NCBI GenBank assembly: GCA_023415935.1
Contig: JAEZIX010000096.1
Span: 1-64,000, forward strand
Source of the DNA: Cyanobacteria bacterium OH_CDB_20
GTDB lineage: Bacteria > Cyanobacteriota > Vampirovibrionia > Gastranaerophilales > Gastranaerophilaceae
DNA: 64,000 nucleotides
Direction of reading: 5' to 3'
The position numbers and the translations under genes are program-made. How positions within the stretch are numbered: the first letter of the stretch is position 1; each line of letters starts with the position of its first letter. Positions 1-8,958 of the stretch are shown in pieces. The notes below the pieces were generated by a model that made no database searches, was not told where the DNA came from, and saw only the letters and a list, made by a program, of their open reading frames with translations.

Positions 1-40
1 ATAATATATAGATAATGTAGTTTAGAAAGTATTTGTAACA

Positions 41-742
41 ATGCAGGCACTGATTTTAGCAGGTGGTAGAGGCAAAAGACTTGGAAGTCATACAGAAACA
101 ATAAATAAATGTATGCTTCCTTATAAAGGCAAACCAATAATAGAATATAGCATCAGTAATGCTGTATCCGCTAATGTCGTTGAGATTATTATTGTTGTCG
201 GGTATAAAGCAGAAGATATTATTAAAAAGTTTGGTGATTCTTATAAAAATGTACCTGTTAAATATGTGTTTCAAGAAGAGCAAAACGGGCTTGTCGGCGC
301 TATTGAATGCGCAAAAGATTTGATTAAAGATGATTTTATATTATTTCTCGGTGATGAGATTTTATTCAGCCCGGATTACAATGGTTTCATTAAAGCGCAT
401 ATTGAAAGAGATGATTTTGTAACCTGCGGTGTTGTTGAGGTTAAAGACGTAAATCTTGTCAAAAAAACATATGAGATAATTGAAGATAAGAATAAAATTA
501 TAAAAATTAATGAAAAACCTTTAACACCAGCGAACAACCTTATGGGAACAGGAAATTGCATATTTAAAAAGGAAATATTCAATTACATTGATAAGACTCC
601 AGTTAATCCAATAAGAGGCGAGAAAGAGCTTGCATCATTAATTCAGTGCGCAATTGATGATGATCAGATCGTACGCCCATTTATCATTTCTGACAGCTAC
701 ATAAATCTGAACCAGAAGAACGATTTAGAGTTTGAACCATAA
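41..742 (+). CDS. sugar-phosphate nucleotidyltransferase
   Basis: Predicted enzyme of 233 residues that joins a sugar 1-phosphate to an NTP to make a nucleotide sugar. The family signature LAGGRGKRL is at residues 6-14, followed by N-K-C-M-L-P at 22-27 (the substrate-binding lysine region) and LGDE at 103-106, where the metal-binding Asp is expected. The length matches single-domain NTP_transferase proteins; the C-terminal beta-helix of glucose-1-phosphate thymidylyltransferases is absent. The ATG at 41 has no clear Shine-Dalgarno sequence. It precedes a run of glycosyltransferases, so it probably supplies an activated sugar for a surface glycan. The exact sugar cannot be told from sequence; a phosphocholine or alditol cytidylyltransferase is an alternative. 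Confidence 0.85.
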   Translation: MQALILAGGRGKRLGSHTETINKCMLPYKGKPIIEYSISNAVSANVVEIIIVVGYKAEDIIKKFGDSYKNVPVKYVFQEEQNGLVGAIECAKDLIKDDFILFLGDEILFSPDYNGFIKAHIERDDFVTCGVVEVKDVNLVKKTYEIIEDKNKIIKINEKPLTPANNLMGTGNCIFKKEIFNYIDKTPVNPIRGEKELASLIQCAIDDDQIVRPFIISDSYINLNQKNDLEFEP

Positions 743-766
743 AATATTGCCAAATAGTAACCACTT

Positions 767-795
767 TTGCATTTTGCGGTGTAATAAATTATGAT
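767..795 (+). promoter_or_regulatory. promoter of the GT2 gene at 821
   Basis: The -35 box TTGCAT (767-772) and -10 box TATGAT (790-795) are separated by exactly 17 nt. Transcription would start near 802, leaving a short leader with GGAG at about 809-812 before the ATG at 821. Because the -10 box overlaps the upstream in-frame ATG at 791, that earlier ATG would not be translated. Confidence 0.55.
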
Positions 796-820
796 AATTT
801 ACACACTTGGAGCAGTATTT

Positions 821-1567
821 ATGATAAACAAGAAAAAAATCGCAGTTGTAATGCCGGCATATAATGTTGAAAAAACATTAGAGAAAACTTTTAATGAAAT
901 TGATAGAGAAATTGTCGATGAAGTAATCTTAGTCAACGATTTTTCAAGCGATGACACAGTAAAAATTGCAAGTGAACTCGGAATTACAATAGTTTCTCAC
1001 GATAAAAATAAAGGCTACGGTGCAGCGCAAAAAACAGGCTACATAAATGCCTTAAAAAATAGCGCTGATATTGTCGTTTTACTTCATCCTGATTATCAAT
1101 ATACGCCAAATTTAATACCTACAATGGCTGCAATGATTGCATACGGCGAATATGATTTTGTTGTTGCATCAAGAATACTAAGAAAAACTGCTTTAAAAGG
1201 TGGAATGCCTTTCTATAAGTTTTTTGCAAACAAAATGCTCACTTTTTTCCAAAACATCTTATTGGGAGAAAACATGTCTGAGTATCACTCAGGATATAAA
1301 GCATATTCAAAAGAGCTACTAAAAGCAATGCCATTAGAAGATTTCAGCAATTATTTTCTTTTTGACAACGAAATCCTCTTATCCTCTATATATAACGGCT
1401 TCAAAGTAGGAGAAGTCAGCTGCCCTACAAAGTATTTCAAAGAAGCGTCAACTATGGATTTTTTAAACGGGTGCAAATACGGATTAGGCGTGTTGAAAAC
1501 AGGTTTAAAATACGCCCTTGCTAAATCAGGTATCTACAAATCAAAAATATTTAAGAAAAAACCATAA
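821..1567 (+). CDS. family 2 glycosyltransferase (polyprenyl-phosphate sugar transferase-like)
   Basis: GT-A fold glycosyltransferase of 248 residues. The N-terminus reads AVVMPAYNVEKTL (8-20), then VNDFSSDDT (38-46), NKGYGAAQKTGY (63-74), and a metal-site variant H-P-D at 89-91. This order resembles dolichol-phosphate mannose synthase and GtrB-type enzymes that load a lipid carrier, but the C-terminal transmembrane pair of GtrB is absent. An upstream in-frame ATG at 791 is possible, but the one at 821 is chosen because GGAG lies 8-9 nt before it and a good -10 box overlaps 791. The gene sits between a nucleotidyltransferase and a GT8 gene, consistent with a shared surface-glycan role. Donor sugar unknown. 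Confidence 0.85.
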   Translation: MINKKKIAVVMPAYNVEKTLEKTFNEIDREIVDEVILVNDFSSDDTVKIASELGITIVSHDKNKGYGAAQKTGYINALKNSADIVVLLHPDYQYTPNLIPTMAAMIAYGEYDFVVASRILRKTALKGGMPFYKFFANKMLTFFQNILLGENMSEYHSGYKAYSKELLKAMPLEDFSNYFLFDNEILLSSIYNGFKVGEVSCPTKYFKEASTMDFLNGCKYGLGVLKTGLKYALAKSGIYKSKIFKKKP

Positions 1568-1599
1568 AACTGTTACGAGATAAAGAGAAGAAGAATTCC

Positions 1600-2793
1600 T
1601 TGGAAGATACTAAACTTATTAATATATGTTTTTCAATAAATGACGAATATACTCAGCATTGCGGCTGTGCGATAAAATCTATCATCGACAATTGCAGCAG
1701 AGAGTTTTACATTGATTTTTATGTATTAGTAAAAGAATTGAGCTCAAAAAATAAAGAGAGTTTGCAAAAAATAGCAAATACAAAAAACTCTTCTATTAAT
1801 TTTATACCTGTTAACAAAGAGGATTTTGAGCGGCTTCCAATTAAAACTTATTCTCATTTTTCGATGGAAAATTATTTCAGAATCAAAATCCCTTCAATAT
1901 TAAATAGTTTAGACAAAGTTTTGTATTTGGATTCAGATTTAATAGTTTTAAAAGACATAAGCAAATTGTGGCAAACAGATATTGATAACTATTATCTTGC
2001 AGGCTGTGAGGATCTAATTTCAAAATCCGAAAAATCAAGACTGGCAGAATATCTTGAACTCAGTAAAGAATACAAATATTACAACTCTGGCGTGTTGTTA
2101 ATTAATAGCAAAAAATGGAGAGAAGAGAATGTCGAAGCAAGACTCTATAAATATGCCGAAAAATATAGTGACTTAATCTATATTGTTGATCAAGATGTCT
2201 TAAATGGCGTCATAAATAAGGATATCTTATACCTCGACAAAAGCTGGAATATGCAGATAAACTTTGATGATATTAAACATAAAGAATCTGATTATAAAAA
2301 CGCAAATATCATCCATTTTGTAGGAGGCAAAAAACCTTGGAATTCTTTTGAAAAATCAATATTTTCAAAGGCATATTTTAAAACCCTTTTAAAAACGCCA
2401 TGGAAATTTGATTTTATTAACTTGCACATAAAATTACTTCTTAAAAAAATATTTGAACCAATTGAAAAAACAGTTAAAGCGCAAAAGCTACATTCGATTG
2501 TAAAAAAACTTGGAAAACAGCCTCAAATAATATTTTGGGGAGCAACTGACATATTAAAAGAGCTGCTTAAAAACAAAGAAATAGAAGAATATAATATCGA
2601 GGGCATAGTTGATTTAACAAAATCTGACGACAAGTTCTTTTCAGAAAACTACAAATTATTGTTTCCTCAAGATTTAGAATCCGCTAAGCCTGACTATATT
2701 ATAGTTACAACTACAAATAATCCTAAAATAACAGAATTTGTTTACGAACTGATAGATAAATACAATATGACTTGTAAGGTAGTAGAACTATGA
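1600..2793 (+). CDS. family 8 glycosyltransferase with C-terminal Rossmann-like domain
   Basis: GT8 glycosyltransferase of 397 residues. NICFSINDEY near the start, YLDSD with the DxD metal motif at 111-113, VDQDVLNGV near 205 and IIHFVGGKKPW near 240 are the classical GT8 landmarks, as in LgtC and WaaJ. After about residue 300 a separate segment (PQIIFWGATDILKELL, then VDLT and YIIVTT) looks like a nucleotide-binding Rossmann half, often found appended to bacterial glycosyltransferases. The start is TTG at 1600, preceded by the purine-rich GAGAAGAAG. The stop overlaps the next ATG by 4 nt (ATGA), so the two are translationally coupled. Probably transfers glucose or galactose onto an LPS or capsule core. 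Confidence 0.85.
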   Translation: MEDTKLINICFSINDEYTQHCGCAIKSIIDNCSREFYIDFYVLVKELSSKNKESLQKIANTKNSSINFIPVNKEDFERLPIKTYSHFSMENYFRIKIPSILNSLDKVLYLDSDLIVLKDISKLWQTDIDNYYLAGCEDLISKSEKSRLAEYLELSKEYKYYNSGVLLINSKKWREENVEARLYKYAEKYSDLIYIVDQDVLNGVINKDILYLDKSWNMQINFDDIKHKESDYKNANIIHFVGGKKPWNSFEKSIFSKAYFKTLLKTPWKFDFINLHIKLLLKKIFEPIEKTVKAQKLHSIVKKLGKQPQIIFWGATDILKELLKNKEIEEYNIEGIVDLTKSDDKFFSENYKLLFPQDLESAKPDYIIVTTTNNPKITEFVYELIDKYNMTCKVVEL

Positions 2794-3764
2794 AAAAGCC
2801 TGATGTTTCAATAGTAATTCCGATATATAACGCCGAAAGCTACATTAAACGTTGTCTTGAAAGTGTAATTAATCAAACTCTTGAAAATATCGAAATAATC
2901 TGTGTAAATGACGGCTCTGATGATAATTCAGAAAAACTTGTACAAGAGTATGTAAAAAAAGATAAAAGGATAGTTTTAATCACAACAAGCCATATTGGAT
3001 ACTACAACGCCTATAATCTCGGCGTAGACTACGCTGAGGCGGAATATATCGGAGTTGTTGACGCAGATGACTGGGTAGAAAAATCAGCATTTGAAGACCT
3101 TTACAAAGCAATCAAAGAAAATAATACCGATATCGTCGTCTGCGATTCAAAAGTACATGTAGAAAAAGGAGAAGATCCTCTTTTAGATGAAGTAGTTGAT
3201 TCTCTTAAATTTTATTGGCACGGCAAAAACACTATCATTCCTGATATTCACTACTGCTCAAATGGGTATCTATGGAATAAACTTTTTAAAAAATCCATTA
3301 TGGATAAATATGCTATCAGAATGGAAAATTTGCCTGTTCACTCTGATGATCTGGTTTACAAATCTTACTGCGCCATTGCAAAAAACATTTATTACCTTGA
3401 AAAAACTCTATGCAATTACGTAAGAAGACCTTTTTCGCTATCAAGTTTTAACAAAGTAAAAAATACTCATTTCCCAAAGTTATTTGTTTTTGATTATTTA
3501 TTTGATTTTTATAAGAGAAATAATATTTTTGAAGAACAAAAAGCAAACTTCTGGAAATATCTTTTTGTGGAACTAACCTATGTTGTTGCAAAGAAAAACC
3601 GCGGCAACCCTCAAATCCAAAAAGAAATCTTAAACCAGCTTTCTGATATACTTAAGAAAGTGACTTCAACAGACATTATATTCGGTGAAACCTACAAAGA
3701 TTTTTATAGCCTGGTTAAAGAAAATATGATTGATGAGGCTCTTAAAAATATTCTCACTAGCTAA
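2790..3764 (+). CDS. family 2 glycosyltransferase
   Basis: GT2 enzyme of 324 residues with the full A-fold signature: VSIVIPIYNAESYIKRCL (6-23), VNDGS (39-43), DADDW (91-95) and a C-terminal helical domain. The middle holds SDDLVYK (about 188-194), the place where EDxxF-type acceptor motifs occur. It overlaps the upstream GT8 gene by 4 nt, so both are likely to be made together and to act on the same glycan. The neighbouring GT2 gene at 3766 converges on it with no room for a terminator. Sugar and acceptor are unknown. Confidence 0.87.
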   Translation: MKKPDVSIVIPIYNAESYIKRCLESVINQTLENIEIICVNDGSDDNSEKLVQEYVKKDKRIVLITTSHIGYYNAYNLGVDYAEAEYIGVVDADDWVEKSAFEDLYKAIKENNTDIVVCDSKVHVEKGEDPLLDEVVDSLKFYWHGKNTIIPDIHYCSNGYLWNKLFKKSIMDKYAIRMENLPVHSDDLVYKSYCAIAKNIYYLEKTLCNYVRRPFSLSSFNKVKNTHFPKLFVFDYLFDFYKRNNIFEEQKANFWKYLFVELTYVVAKKNRGNPQIQKEILNQLSDILKKVTSTDIIFGETYKDFYSLVKENMIDEALKNILTS

Positions 3765-3765
3765 G

Positions 3766-4740
3766 TTACAGATTAGTATCTACAATTTTTCGCAAGTACT
3801 GGTAATGTTCGCTGTCCATTTGTGTTTGATAATTTAAAAGATTTGTTTTTGCAATAAAATCGCGCGCAATATTTTCTACCGTCTTCTTATATTCATCTTT
3901 GATGAAATAGTGAGCATTATCGTAAATCATAGCGTAATATGCAGCAAATGACTTTATATACTTGTCAAATAAACCTTTTTTGCACAAATATTCATATACA
4001 ACTTCAGCTGTTTTTAAATAGTCGATAATATTTACACCAGCACCATCAGACTCATATATTGATGCCATTATTGAATTTGCTCTTTGTCTATAGTGATAAA
4101 AAGACTTATCAAGTGAGTAGACAGAATCAGCTAAAACGATATATTTCCAGTAAAAAACCCAGTCTTCAAAAATTAAACCTTCAGGAAATTCAATTTTATT
4201 TTCTTTTATTATTGAGGTTTTATAAAGTTTAGTCCAAGCAAATACCGAAAAATAGCTTATTAATGAGTTCGTTACTTCATGCTTTCCTTCTGGCCAGGCT
4301 GATTTATTATCATAAAATTCATCAGACTCTTTCCTGTGAGAAAAGTCTTCGTACTCTCTTTTAAACCTGCAAGAAACCATATCAACATCATTTTGAAGCA
4401 ACGCAGTAAGCATTGTTTCATAAGTTTGAGGTTCAACCCAGTCATCTGCGTCAACAAAAGCAACATAATCTGAAGTTGTAACTTCAAGACCCGCATTCCT
4501 TGCAGAAGATAGCCCGCCATTAGCTTTGTTGACTAATAAAACTCTATTATCACGACTTGCATATTCTTTTATAATATCTTCTGAAGAATCAGTTGAACCG
4601 TCATTTACACAGATTATTTCAAGATTTTTGTGAGACTGATTGATTATACTATCAATAGTCTGTCTCAAATACTGCTCCATATTATACACAGGAACTATCA
4701 CCGATATTTTTTTATCTTTTATATTAATGCTTTCCATCAT
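3766..4740 (-). CDS. family 2 glycosyltransferase
   Basis: GT2 enzyme of 324 residues: KISVIVPVYNMEQYL (11-25), VNDGSTD (45-51), NGGLSSARNAGL (74-85) and DADDW (97-101), then FEDWVFYWK for the ED acceptor-site motif. It resembles the forward GT2 gene at 2790 in length and layout and may be a paralogue. The start overlaps the end of the membrane protein gene upstream by 17 nt, so these two form an operon read leftward. Two ATG codons lie side by side; GGAAC just upstream favours the second (4737). Predicted role: sugar transfer to a surface polysaccharide. Confidence 0.87.
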   Translation of the reverse strand: MMESINIKDKKISVIVPVYNMEQYLRQTIDSIINQSHKNLEIICVNDGSTDSSEDIIKEYASRDNRVLLVNKANGGLSSARNAGLEVTTSDYVAFVDADDWVEPQTYETMLTALLQNDVDMVSCRFKREYEDFSHRKESDEFYDNKSAWPEGKHEVTNSLISYFSVFAWTKLYKTSIIKENKIEFPEGLIFEDWVFYWKYIVLADSVYSLDKSFYHYRQRANSIMASIYESDGAGVNIIDYLKTAEVVYEYLCKKGLFDKYIKSFAAYYAMIYDNAHYFIKDEYKKTVENIARDFIAKTNLLNYQTQMDSEHYQYLRKIVDTNL

Positions 4741-6451
4741 AGTTCCAATATATTCCGTTATTTATACATTCCGGCGTAAGCTCAAAGCCTTTGGGCGGCT
4801 GTACATTATTTATAACATTAAATCTTATATTATTATCATAAAATTTTGTAAAAAGAGAATACTCAAAGAAATTGTCATTACTAGGAATACACAACTTTAA
4901 AGTCTTTTGGGATTTTATAATTTTATCAAAATCTGATTTCATATGGGTTGTATATTTATAAGATTCTTTGAACCCAAGAACAAGGAAGATAAAGCTATTA
5001 AAAAGAATTGCAAGTACTAATAAACGAAAGATAAATTTGCCTTTTATTAGAACATTATCTTCATTATAGGAATAAATCATAATCAGCAAAGGTAGAAGCC
5101 ATAGTTGGGGGATAAACCTGACCCACCAGCCTAAAGGCTGCAAAAGAGTGGAGCTTACAAGGATTAAAAGCAAAGTGATAAATAAAGTTTTTTCTTTTTT
5201 GTCCTCAAATCTTAAAGCAAATAATAAAATTAAACTAAGAATTAAAATTCCGCTAAAAAAGACCCCAAAGCCTCCAAGCCTAATGTCAGGAGAAGATATG
5301 TATTCCTCATGAGATATTGTAAAAGGTAATTTTATAATTTTTTTGTTTTGGTTGGCTTGTATATTATTACTTACAGGGCTAAATATCGAAATTACAAACT
5401 GCTCGAAGCTGTTTTTATCTTTGATTACATCTGGCGTGCTTATTTTCATTCCATTTTTAATAAATTGATTATGAATAGGGTAAAAAACATCAAAACCTTG
5501 TTTTATATTAGTATAATAAGGATTAACGCCAGTAATAATACCAAAAACACAAAGAGACAGTACTAAAAGCAACATTTGTTTGAGCCTTGCGCTATTTTTT
5601 AAACAAATTAAATAGGCAAAATAAAATATAATAATCAAAAAAATGAATAAAAGATTACTCATTTTGATACTCGCAAAAATTGCAGAAGTTATGAATAAAA
5701 AAGCATAGTTGAATCTGTCATCAGGCTCTTCTCGCTTTTCAATATTAATAATTGTAAGAACAATCAACAAGAAAAATATATAAGTATTTCCGTCTACATA
5801 ATAGGTTTGAAGCTGAGACAATATTATTGGATTCAAATTAAGTAAAACTCCAAATAAAATAGCTTTAGAAGGTTTTATATTTTTAAAATTATTCAATGAA
5901 TAATATGAATAGAGAAAAGACGCAAACCATAAAAGATAGTTTAGAAGTTTTCCTGCTTCAATATTTTTAAAAATGAAATAAAAATTTGCCGCAACTGTTT
6001 CTATAAATTTAGGCTGCGAAAGGCTATGGTCAATCAGCGCCATTTTAGGCATTAAAGCAGTATTTATGTACATTGAAACAATGTTATAGTCATATACAGG
6101 GTTAAATCCGTTTCTCATAAGCGATATCCCTAGCTGATGATAGGTTCTACCATCGCAAGAATAATCCCAAAAATTTACTGCAAGAAAGTATGAAACTACA
6201 AAAAATGCAAAATAAAACAACAATTGGACTATAATATCAAAGTTGCTTTTCCCGTCTTTTTTGTTGACATAAACCAAGAACAAGACGCTCAAAATCGTAG
6301 CTACTGGAACATAAAAAGCACTTATTGGAAAAGATAATAAAAATCCTATCTGCGAGAGAAAATATATTAAAAACAAATTTAGTATAATAGTTGAAGATAA
6401 AATCTTTGATTGATGTACAAATTTATCCTTCATTAATAACCTCAAATTCAA
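4724..6451 (-). CDS. polytopic membrane protein, probable GT-C-type glycosyltransferase
   Basis: Integral membrane protein of 575 residues with roughly 12 hydrophobic segments. After the first three helices an acidic loop reads NFWDYSCDGRTYHQLG, which has the position and D-x-x-x-H character of the first periplasmic loop of GT-C enzymes (PMT, ArnT, AglB-like), where the catalytic Asp sits. A soluble tail of about 80 residues ends the protein. GT-C enzymes use polyprenyl-phosphate sugars, which the GT2 at 821 could supply. Downstream GT2 gene overlaps its 3' end. Family assignment is by architecture only; an O-antigen ligase or flippase is less likely because the loop is near the N-terminus. 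Confidence 0.55.
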   Translation of the reverse strand: MNLRLLMKDKFVHQSKILSSTIILNLFLIYFLSQIGFLLSFPISAFYVPVATILSVLFLVYVNKKDGKSNFDIIVQLLFYFAFFVVSYFLAVNFWDYSCDGRTYHQLGISLMRNGFNPVYDYNIVSMYINTALMPKMALIDHSLSQPKFIETVAANFYFIFKNIEAGKLLNYLLWFASFLYSYYSLNNFKNIKPSKAILFGVLLNLNPIILSQLQTYYVDGNTYIFFLLIVLTIINIEKREEPDDRFNYAFLFITSAIFASIKMSNLLFIFLIIIFYFAYLICLKNSARLKQMLLLVLSLCVFGIITGVNPYYTNIKQGFDVFYPIHNQFIKNGMKISTPDVIKDKNSFEQFVISIFSPVSNNIQANQNKKIIKLPFTISHEEYISSPDIRLGGFGVFFSGILILSLILLFALRFEDKKEKTLFITLLLILVSSTLLQPLGWWVRFIPQLWLLPLLIMIYSYNEDNVLIKGKFIFRLLVLAILFNSFIFLVLGFKESYKYTTHMKSDFDKIIKSQKTLKLCIPSNDNFFEYSLFTKFYDNNIRFNVINNVQPPKGFELTPECINNGIYWNYDGKH

Positions 6452-6499
6452 TATCTGAAAGCAGCTTTACGCTGGTTATAAAATATATTTTGACAATTC

Positions 6500-6508
6500 A
6501 TTATAACA
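6500..6508 (-). promoter_or_regulatory. extended -10 promoter of the 6451-3766 operon
   Basis: Read on the minus strand this is TGTTATAAT, a perfect -10 hexamer with the TG extension. No convincing -35 box lies 17 nt upstream, as is common for extended -10 promoters. The same 9-mer occurs before the ferredoxin, deoB and phosphohexomutase genes. The leader to the start at 6451 would be about 40 nt. Confidence 0.5.
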
Positions 6509-6538
6509 AAATCAGCTTTTTTAGGCTATATTTTTAAA

Positions 6539-7516
6539 CTATAAATCAAGCCTCTTAGCCAATTTAGGAACAATCAAATCCCACGCCTTTGCGCTTGGAT
6601 GAAATGAATCATAGGTGAAATCCTCTGGCTTATTAAACCTTCTTCCGACAAGTTCGCTCGTTTTAATAACTATAAAACCCTCTTTTTCAAGCTCATCCCA
6701 CCTTTTTGTATTCAAATACCAAGAATTAGGATACCAATTATCATCTTCGTATACAAGTATCACAAATTTAGTATTCGGGTACATCTTTTCGAGCTGATTT
6801 TTTGAGCTCTCAAAATGCTTTTTCATAAAAATAAAATCATCATTATTCCCGTTTTGAACATCGCACATTTTTAAATCTTTTGAATTCATTAATATTTTTT
6901 TACCAATATAAGAATATGATAATGGAGCATAAAAACGAGGATATTCCTGTAAATTTCCTTCACCATCAAGATAATATCTTAAATAAGGTCCAAAGTTTCT
7001 CTCTCCATAAACCTTTAGGTAAAGCCTTCTTATATGATCTGGAATAAAGGTATAAACGACGTATGCGGGTTCACTTTTTATATGTTTTTTGAAGTTTTTT
7101 AAACCTAAAATATACATCATGTGCTGAATACCAAAGGCATTGAACCCATAATTGTATACGGGGCATTTAGCATATTTTGAGAGCTTATAAGAAAAAATTT
7201 CATTACTTTTTAAATTTTCCCCATAAGTATAAGAACATCCAAATAAAACCACGGGCTTCTTATCAAACTGAAGCCCGACAGGCTTTCTTGAGCCTTGCAA
7301 AAGTTCTTCAGTTTTAAAATAATCAATACTCGTATTATCCATAGGATTTATCAAGCTAAACTTGGGCATTGGATAGATTTTCAGACTTGCTTCTGAATTT
7401 TTTTTCTTATATACAGAACACTCAGAAGTATAAACAAAATACTCTATCGCAGAATATACAATAAAAAACAAAATGAGATTTACAATAAAAACCAATAACA
7501 ATTTATTTCTATTCAT
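6539..7516 (-). CDS. membrane-anchored SGNH/GDSL hydrolase-like protein
   Basis: Protein of 325 residues with one N-terminal membrane helix (about 5-25), so the rest is expected outside the cytoplasm. The SGNH-family landmarks are present: VVLFGCSYTYG with the nucleophile Ser at 95, and DSFHPSAKAW with the Asp303-x-x-His306 pair near the C-terminus. The GDS block is changed to G-C-S, as in several bacterial polysaccharide-modifying members. Such proteins esterify or de-esterify sugars, for example as O-acetyltransferase or acetyl-esterase partners. The position among glycosyltransferase genes supports modification of a surface glycan. GGA lies about 12 nt before the ATG. Substrate unknown. 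Confidence 0.75.
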   Translation of the reverse strand: MNRNKLLLVFIVNLILFFIVYSAIEYFVYTSECSVYKKKNSEASLKIYPMPKFSLINPMDNTSIDYFKTEELLQGSRKPVGLQFDKKPVVLFGCSYTYGENLKSNEIFSYKLSKYAKCPVYNYGFNAFGIQHMMYILGLKNFKKHIKSEPAYVVYTFIPDHIRRLYLKVYGERNFGPYLRYYLDGEGNLQEYPRFYAPLSYSYIGKKILMNSKDLKMCDVQNGNNDDFIFMKKHFESSKNQLEKMYPNTKFVILVYEDDNWYPNSWYLNTKRWDELEKEGFIVIKTSELVGRRFNKPEDFTYDSFHPSAKAWDLIVPKLAKRLDL

Positions 7517-7590
7517 TATTAAGATATTTCCAAATTAAGTGCCAAGTATTTTAAATTAAATAATATAACAAAATAATAAAAGACTATACT

Positions 7591-7624
7591 TATAAAAAGA
7601 AAAAGAGAGCCCTTTTGAGCTCTC
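7591..7624 (-). terminator. Rho-independent terminator after the VTKP-repeat gene
   Basis: On the minus strand AGAGAGC pairs with GCTCTCT (7603-7609 with 7618-7624) across an 8-nt loop and is followed by TTTTCTTTTT. It lies about 20 nt after the stop of the reverse gene ending at 7647. Confidence 0.8.
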
Positions 7625-7646
7625 TTCTTTAGAAAAATAAATTTCA

Positions 7647-8069
7647 CTATTTTTTAAAGAATTTGAAACCTGCTTTTTTAGATTCTTTTTTTGCTTTTGT
7701 TTCTGGAGCAGGAGTAGTAGCTGATTCAACTTTAGTTTCAACTTTTTTTACTTCAGTTTCAACTTTTGTTTCTGCTTTTTTAACTTCTGTCTCAGCTTTT
7801 TTTACTTCTGTTTTTACTGCTTCAGCAGGTTTTACAGTTGCGTTAGCTGGTTTTGTAACTGTAGCACCAGGTTTTGTTACTGTTACTGTAGGTTTTGTTA
7901 CTGTCGCCCCTGTTTTTGTAACTGTTACAGCCGGTTTAGTAACTACTGCTCCTGGTTTTGTAACTGCAACCGGAGTTTTTGGGGCAACTTTTGCAGGTGT
8001 AGTTGTAGCAAAACTTGCTTGAGTTCCTGCAAATGCAATTGCTGCGGCTAATAGTAATAATTTTTTCAT
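7647..8069 (-). CDS. secreted low-complexity protein with VTKP repeats
   Basis: Not a recognised family. From the ATG at 8069 (GGAG about 6 nt upstream on the minus strand) it has a signal peptide MKKLLLLAAAIAFAGTQASFA. Then come about eight short units around V-T-K-P (for example VTKPGATVTKPTVTVTKPGA), followed by a Lys/Glu-rich part built from E-V-K-K-x-E-T units that could form a coiled coil, and a basic end KFFKK. The Pro/Thr/Lys repeats resemble spacer regions that cross or bind peptidoglycan; the Lys/Glu part resembles histone H1-like or envelope-tethering tails. An upstream in-frame ATG at 8096 is rejected because it would put nine charged residues before the signal peptide. Likely periplasmic or cell-wall associated; function unknown. 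Confidence 0.8.
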   Translation of the reverse strand: MKKLLLLAAAIAFAGTQASFATTTPAKVAPKTPVAVTKPGAVVTKPAVTVTKTGATVTKPTVTVTKPGATVTKPANATVKPAEAVKTEVKKAETEVKKAETKVETEVKKVETKVESATTPAPETKAKKESKKAGFKFFKK

Positions 8070-8267
8070 GTTTCGTCTCCTCTGTGGATTATACATACTG
8101 TCAACTATTGACGGTGAAATTTTATAACTTTACACAAGCATAGTCAAGTACTTTATTTGTATTATTTTTCAAATTTGAAGGATAATCTTTCATCAGAATT
8201 GATTACATTTTTCTAGATAATATGCGATAATAAATATAGAAACATGTAATAAAATAAAAGGTTTAAA

Positions 8268-8831
8268 ATGAATAAATATCCTTGCAAAAAACCAAATGGA
8301 TTTACCCTTGCTGAGGTACTTCTTACGCTTATAATACTTGGTGTTGTAGCATCATTGTCAATTCCGCTTATGCTAACAGACGTAAAAGAAAAAGAATTTA
8401 TCGCAAAATCCGGCAAAGCAATATCTCTTATGAATCAGGCTGCAAGGATGCAATATACACTTGATGGTAGCACATATGCAGATATAGCTGAAGAAGGCGC
8501 TTATAACAAACAATACATTTATGATAATTTCTTCAAAAAGAGATTTACTGTAATTGCTGAAGGAACTATGGAAATAGAAGGTGTCGGAAGCTATCCTTGC
8601 GTATATACAGCTGACGGGTTTGGTTATGCAATAGCTGGAGATATTTCTGAAATTTATGTTGATTTAAACGGAAAGAAAAAACCTAACACTTTAACAACTA
8701 CTCCTACAAGTTACAAAGATGTTATAGCAATTATGCCGTCAAGAGCAGTTGCTTTAAACACTCCTATTTCACATACTGCATTACAAGGCTTTGATTACAG
8801 CGGTTGGGGCATATATTACAACTCGTTTTAA
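8268..8831 (+). CDS. type IV prepilin-like protein
   Basis: Protein of 187 residues with a class III signal sequence: a basic leader ending in G11, then FTLAEVLLTLIILGVVASL, with Glu at +5 of the mature protein and a long hydrophobic helix. This is the prepilin/pseudopilin N-terminus, cleaved by PilD and methylated at Phe. The globular part (residues about 35-187) is not recognised. The gene stands alone, away from pilus assembly genes, so it may be a minor pilin or a type II secretion pseudopilin. AAAGG lies 8 nt before the ATG. Confidence 0.85.
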   Translation: MNKYPCKKPNGFTLAEVLLTLIILGVVASLSIPLMLTDVKEKEFIAKSGKAISLMNQAARMQYTLDGSTYADIAEEGAYNKQYIYDNFFKKRFTVIAEGTMEIEGVGSYPCVYTADGFGYAIAGDISEIYVDLNGKKKPNTLTTTPTSYKDVIAIMPSRAVALNTPISHTALQGFDYSGWGIYYNSF

Positions 8832-8958
8832 TGGATTGTAAACTTTTGCACAATTACTGAACAAAAGATATTATAAAAAACATACTATACAGGTAGCAAA
8901 AATTTTTTTTAGGAGTTTTAAATACATCAATAAAACCACATGTTAGGATGTCTAAAAT

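Noticed and set aside
791..820. Upstream ATG of the GT2 gene as the true start
   Set aside because: It overlaps a well-spaced -10 box, while the ATG at 821 has GGAG at the right distance and begins the conserved domain.
7800..8000. Short direct repeats as a CRISPR array
   Set aside because: The repeats are in-frame coding units of about 7 codons with no unique spacers and no cas genes nearby.
7663..8022. 119-codon frame on the plus strand opposite the VTKP-repeat gene
   Set aside because: It is the mirror of a repetitive coding sequence; the minus-strand gene has a signal peptide, ribosome site and terminator.
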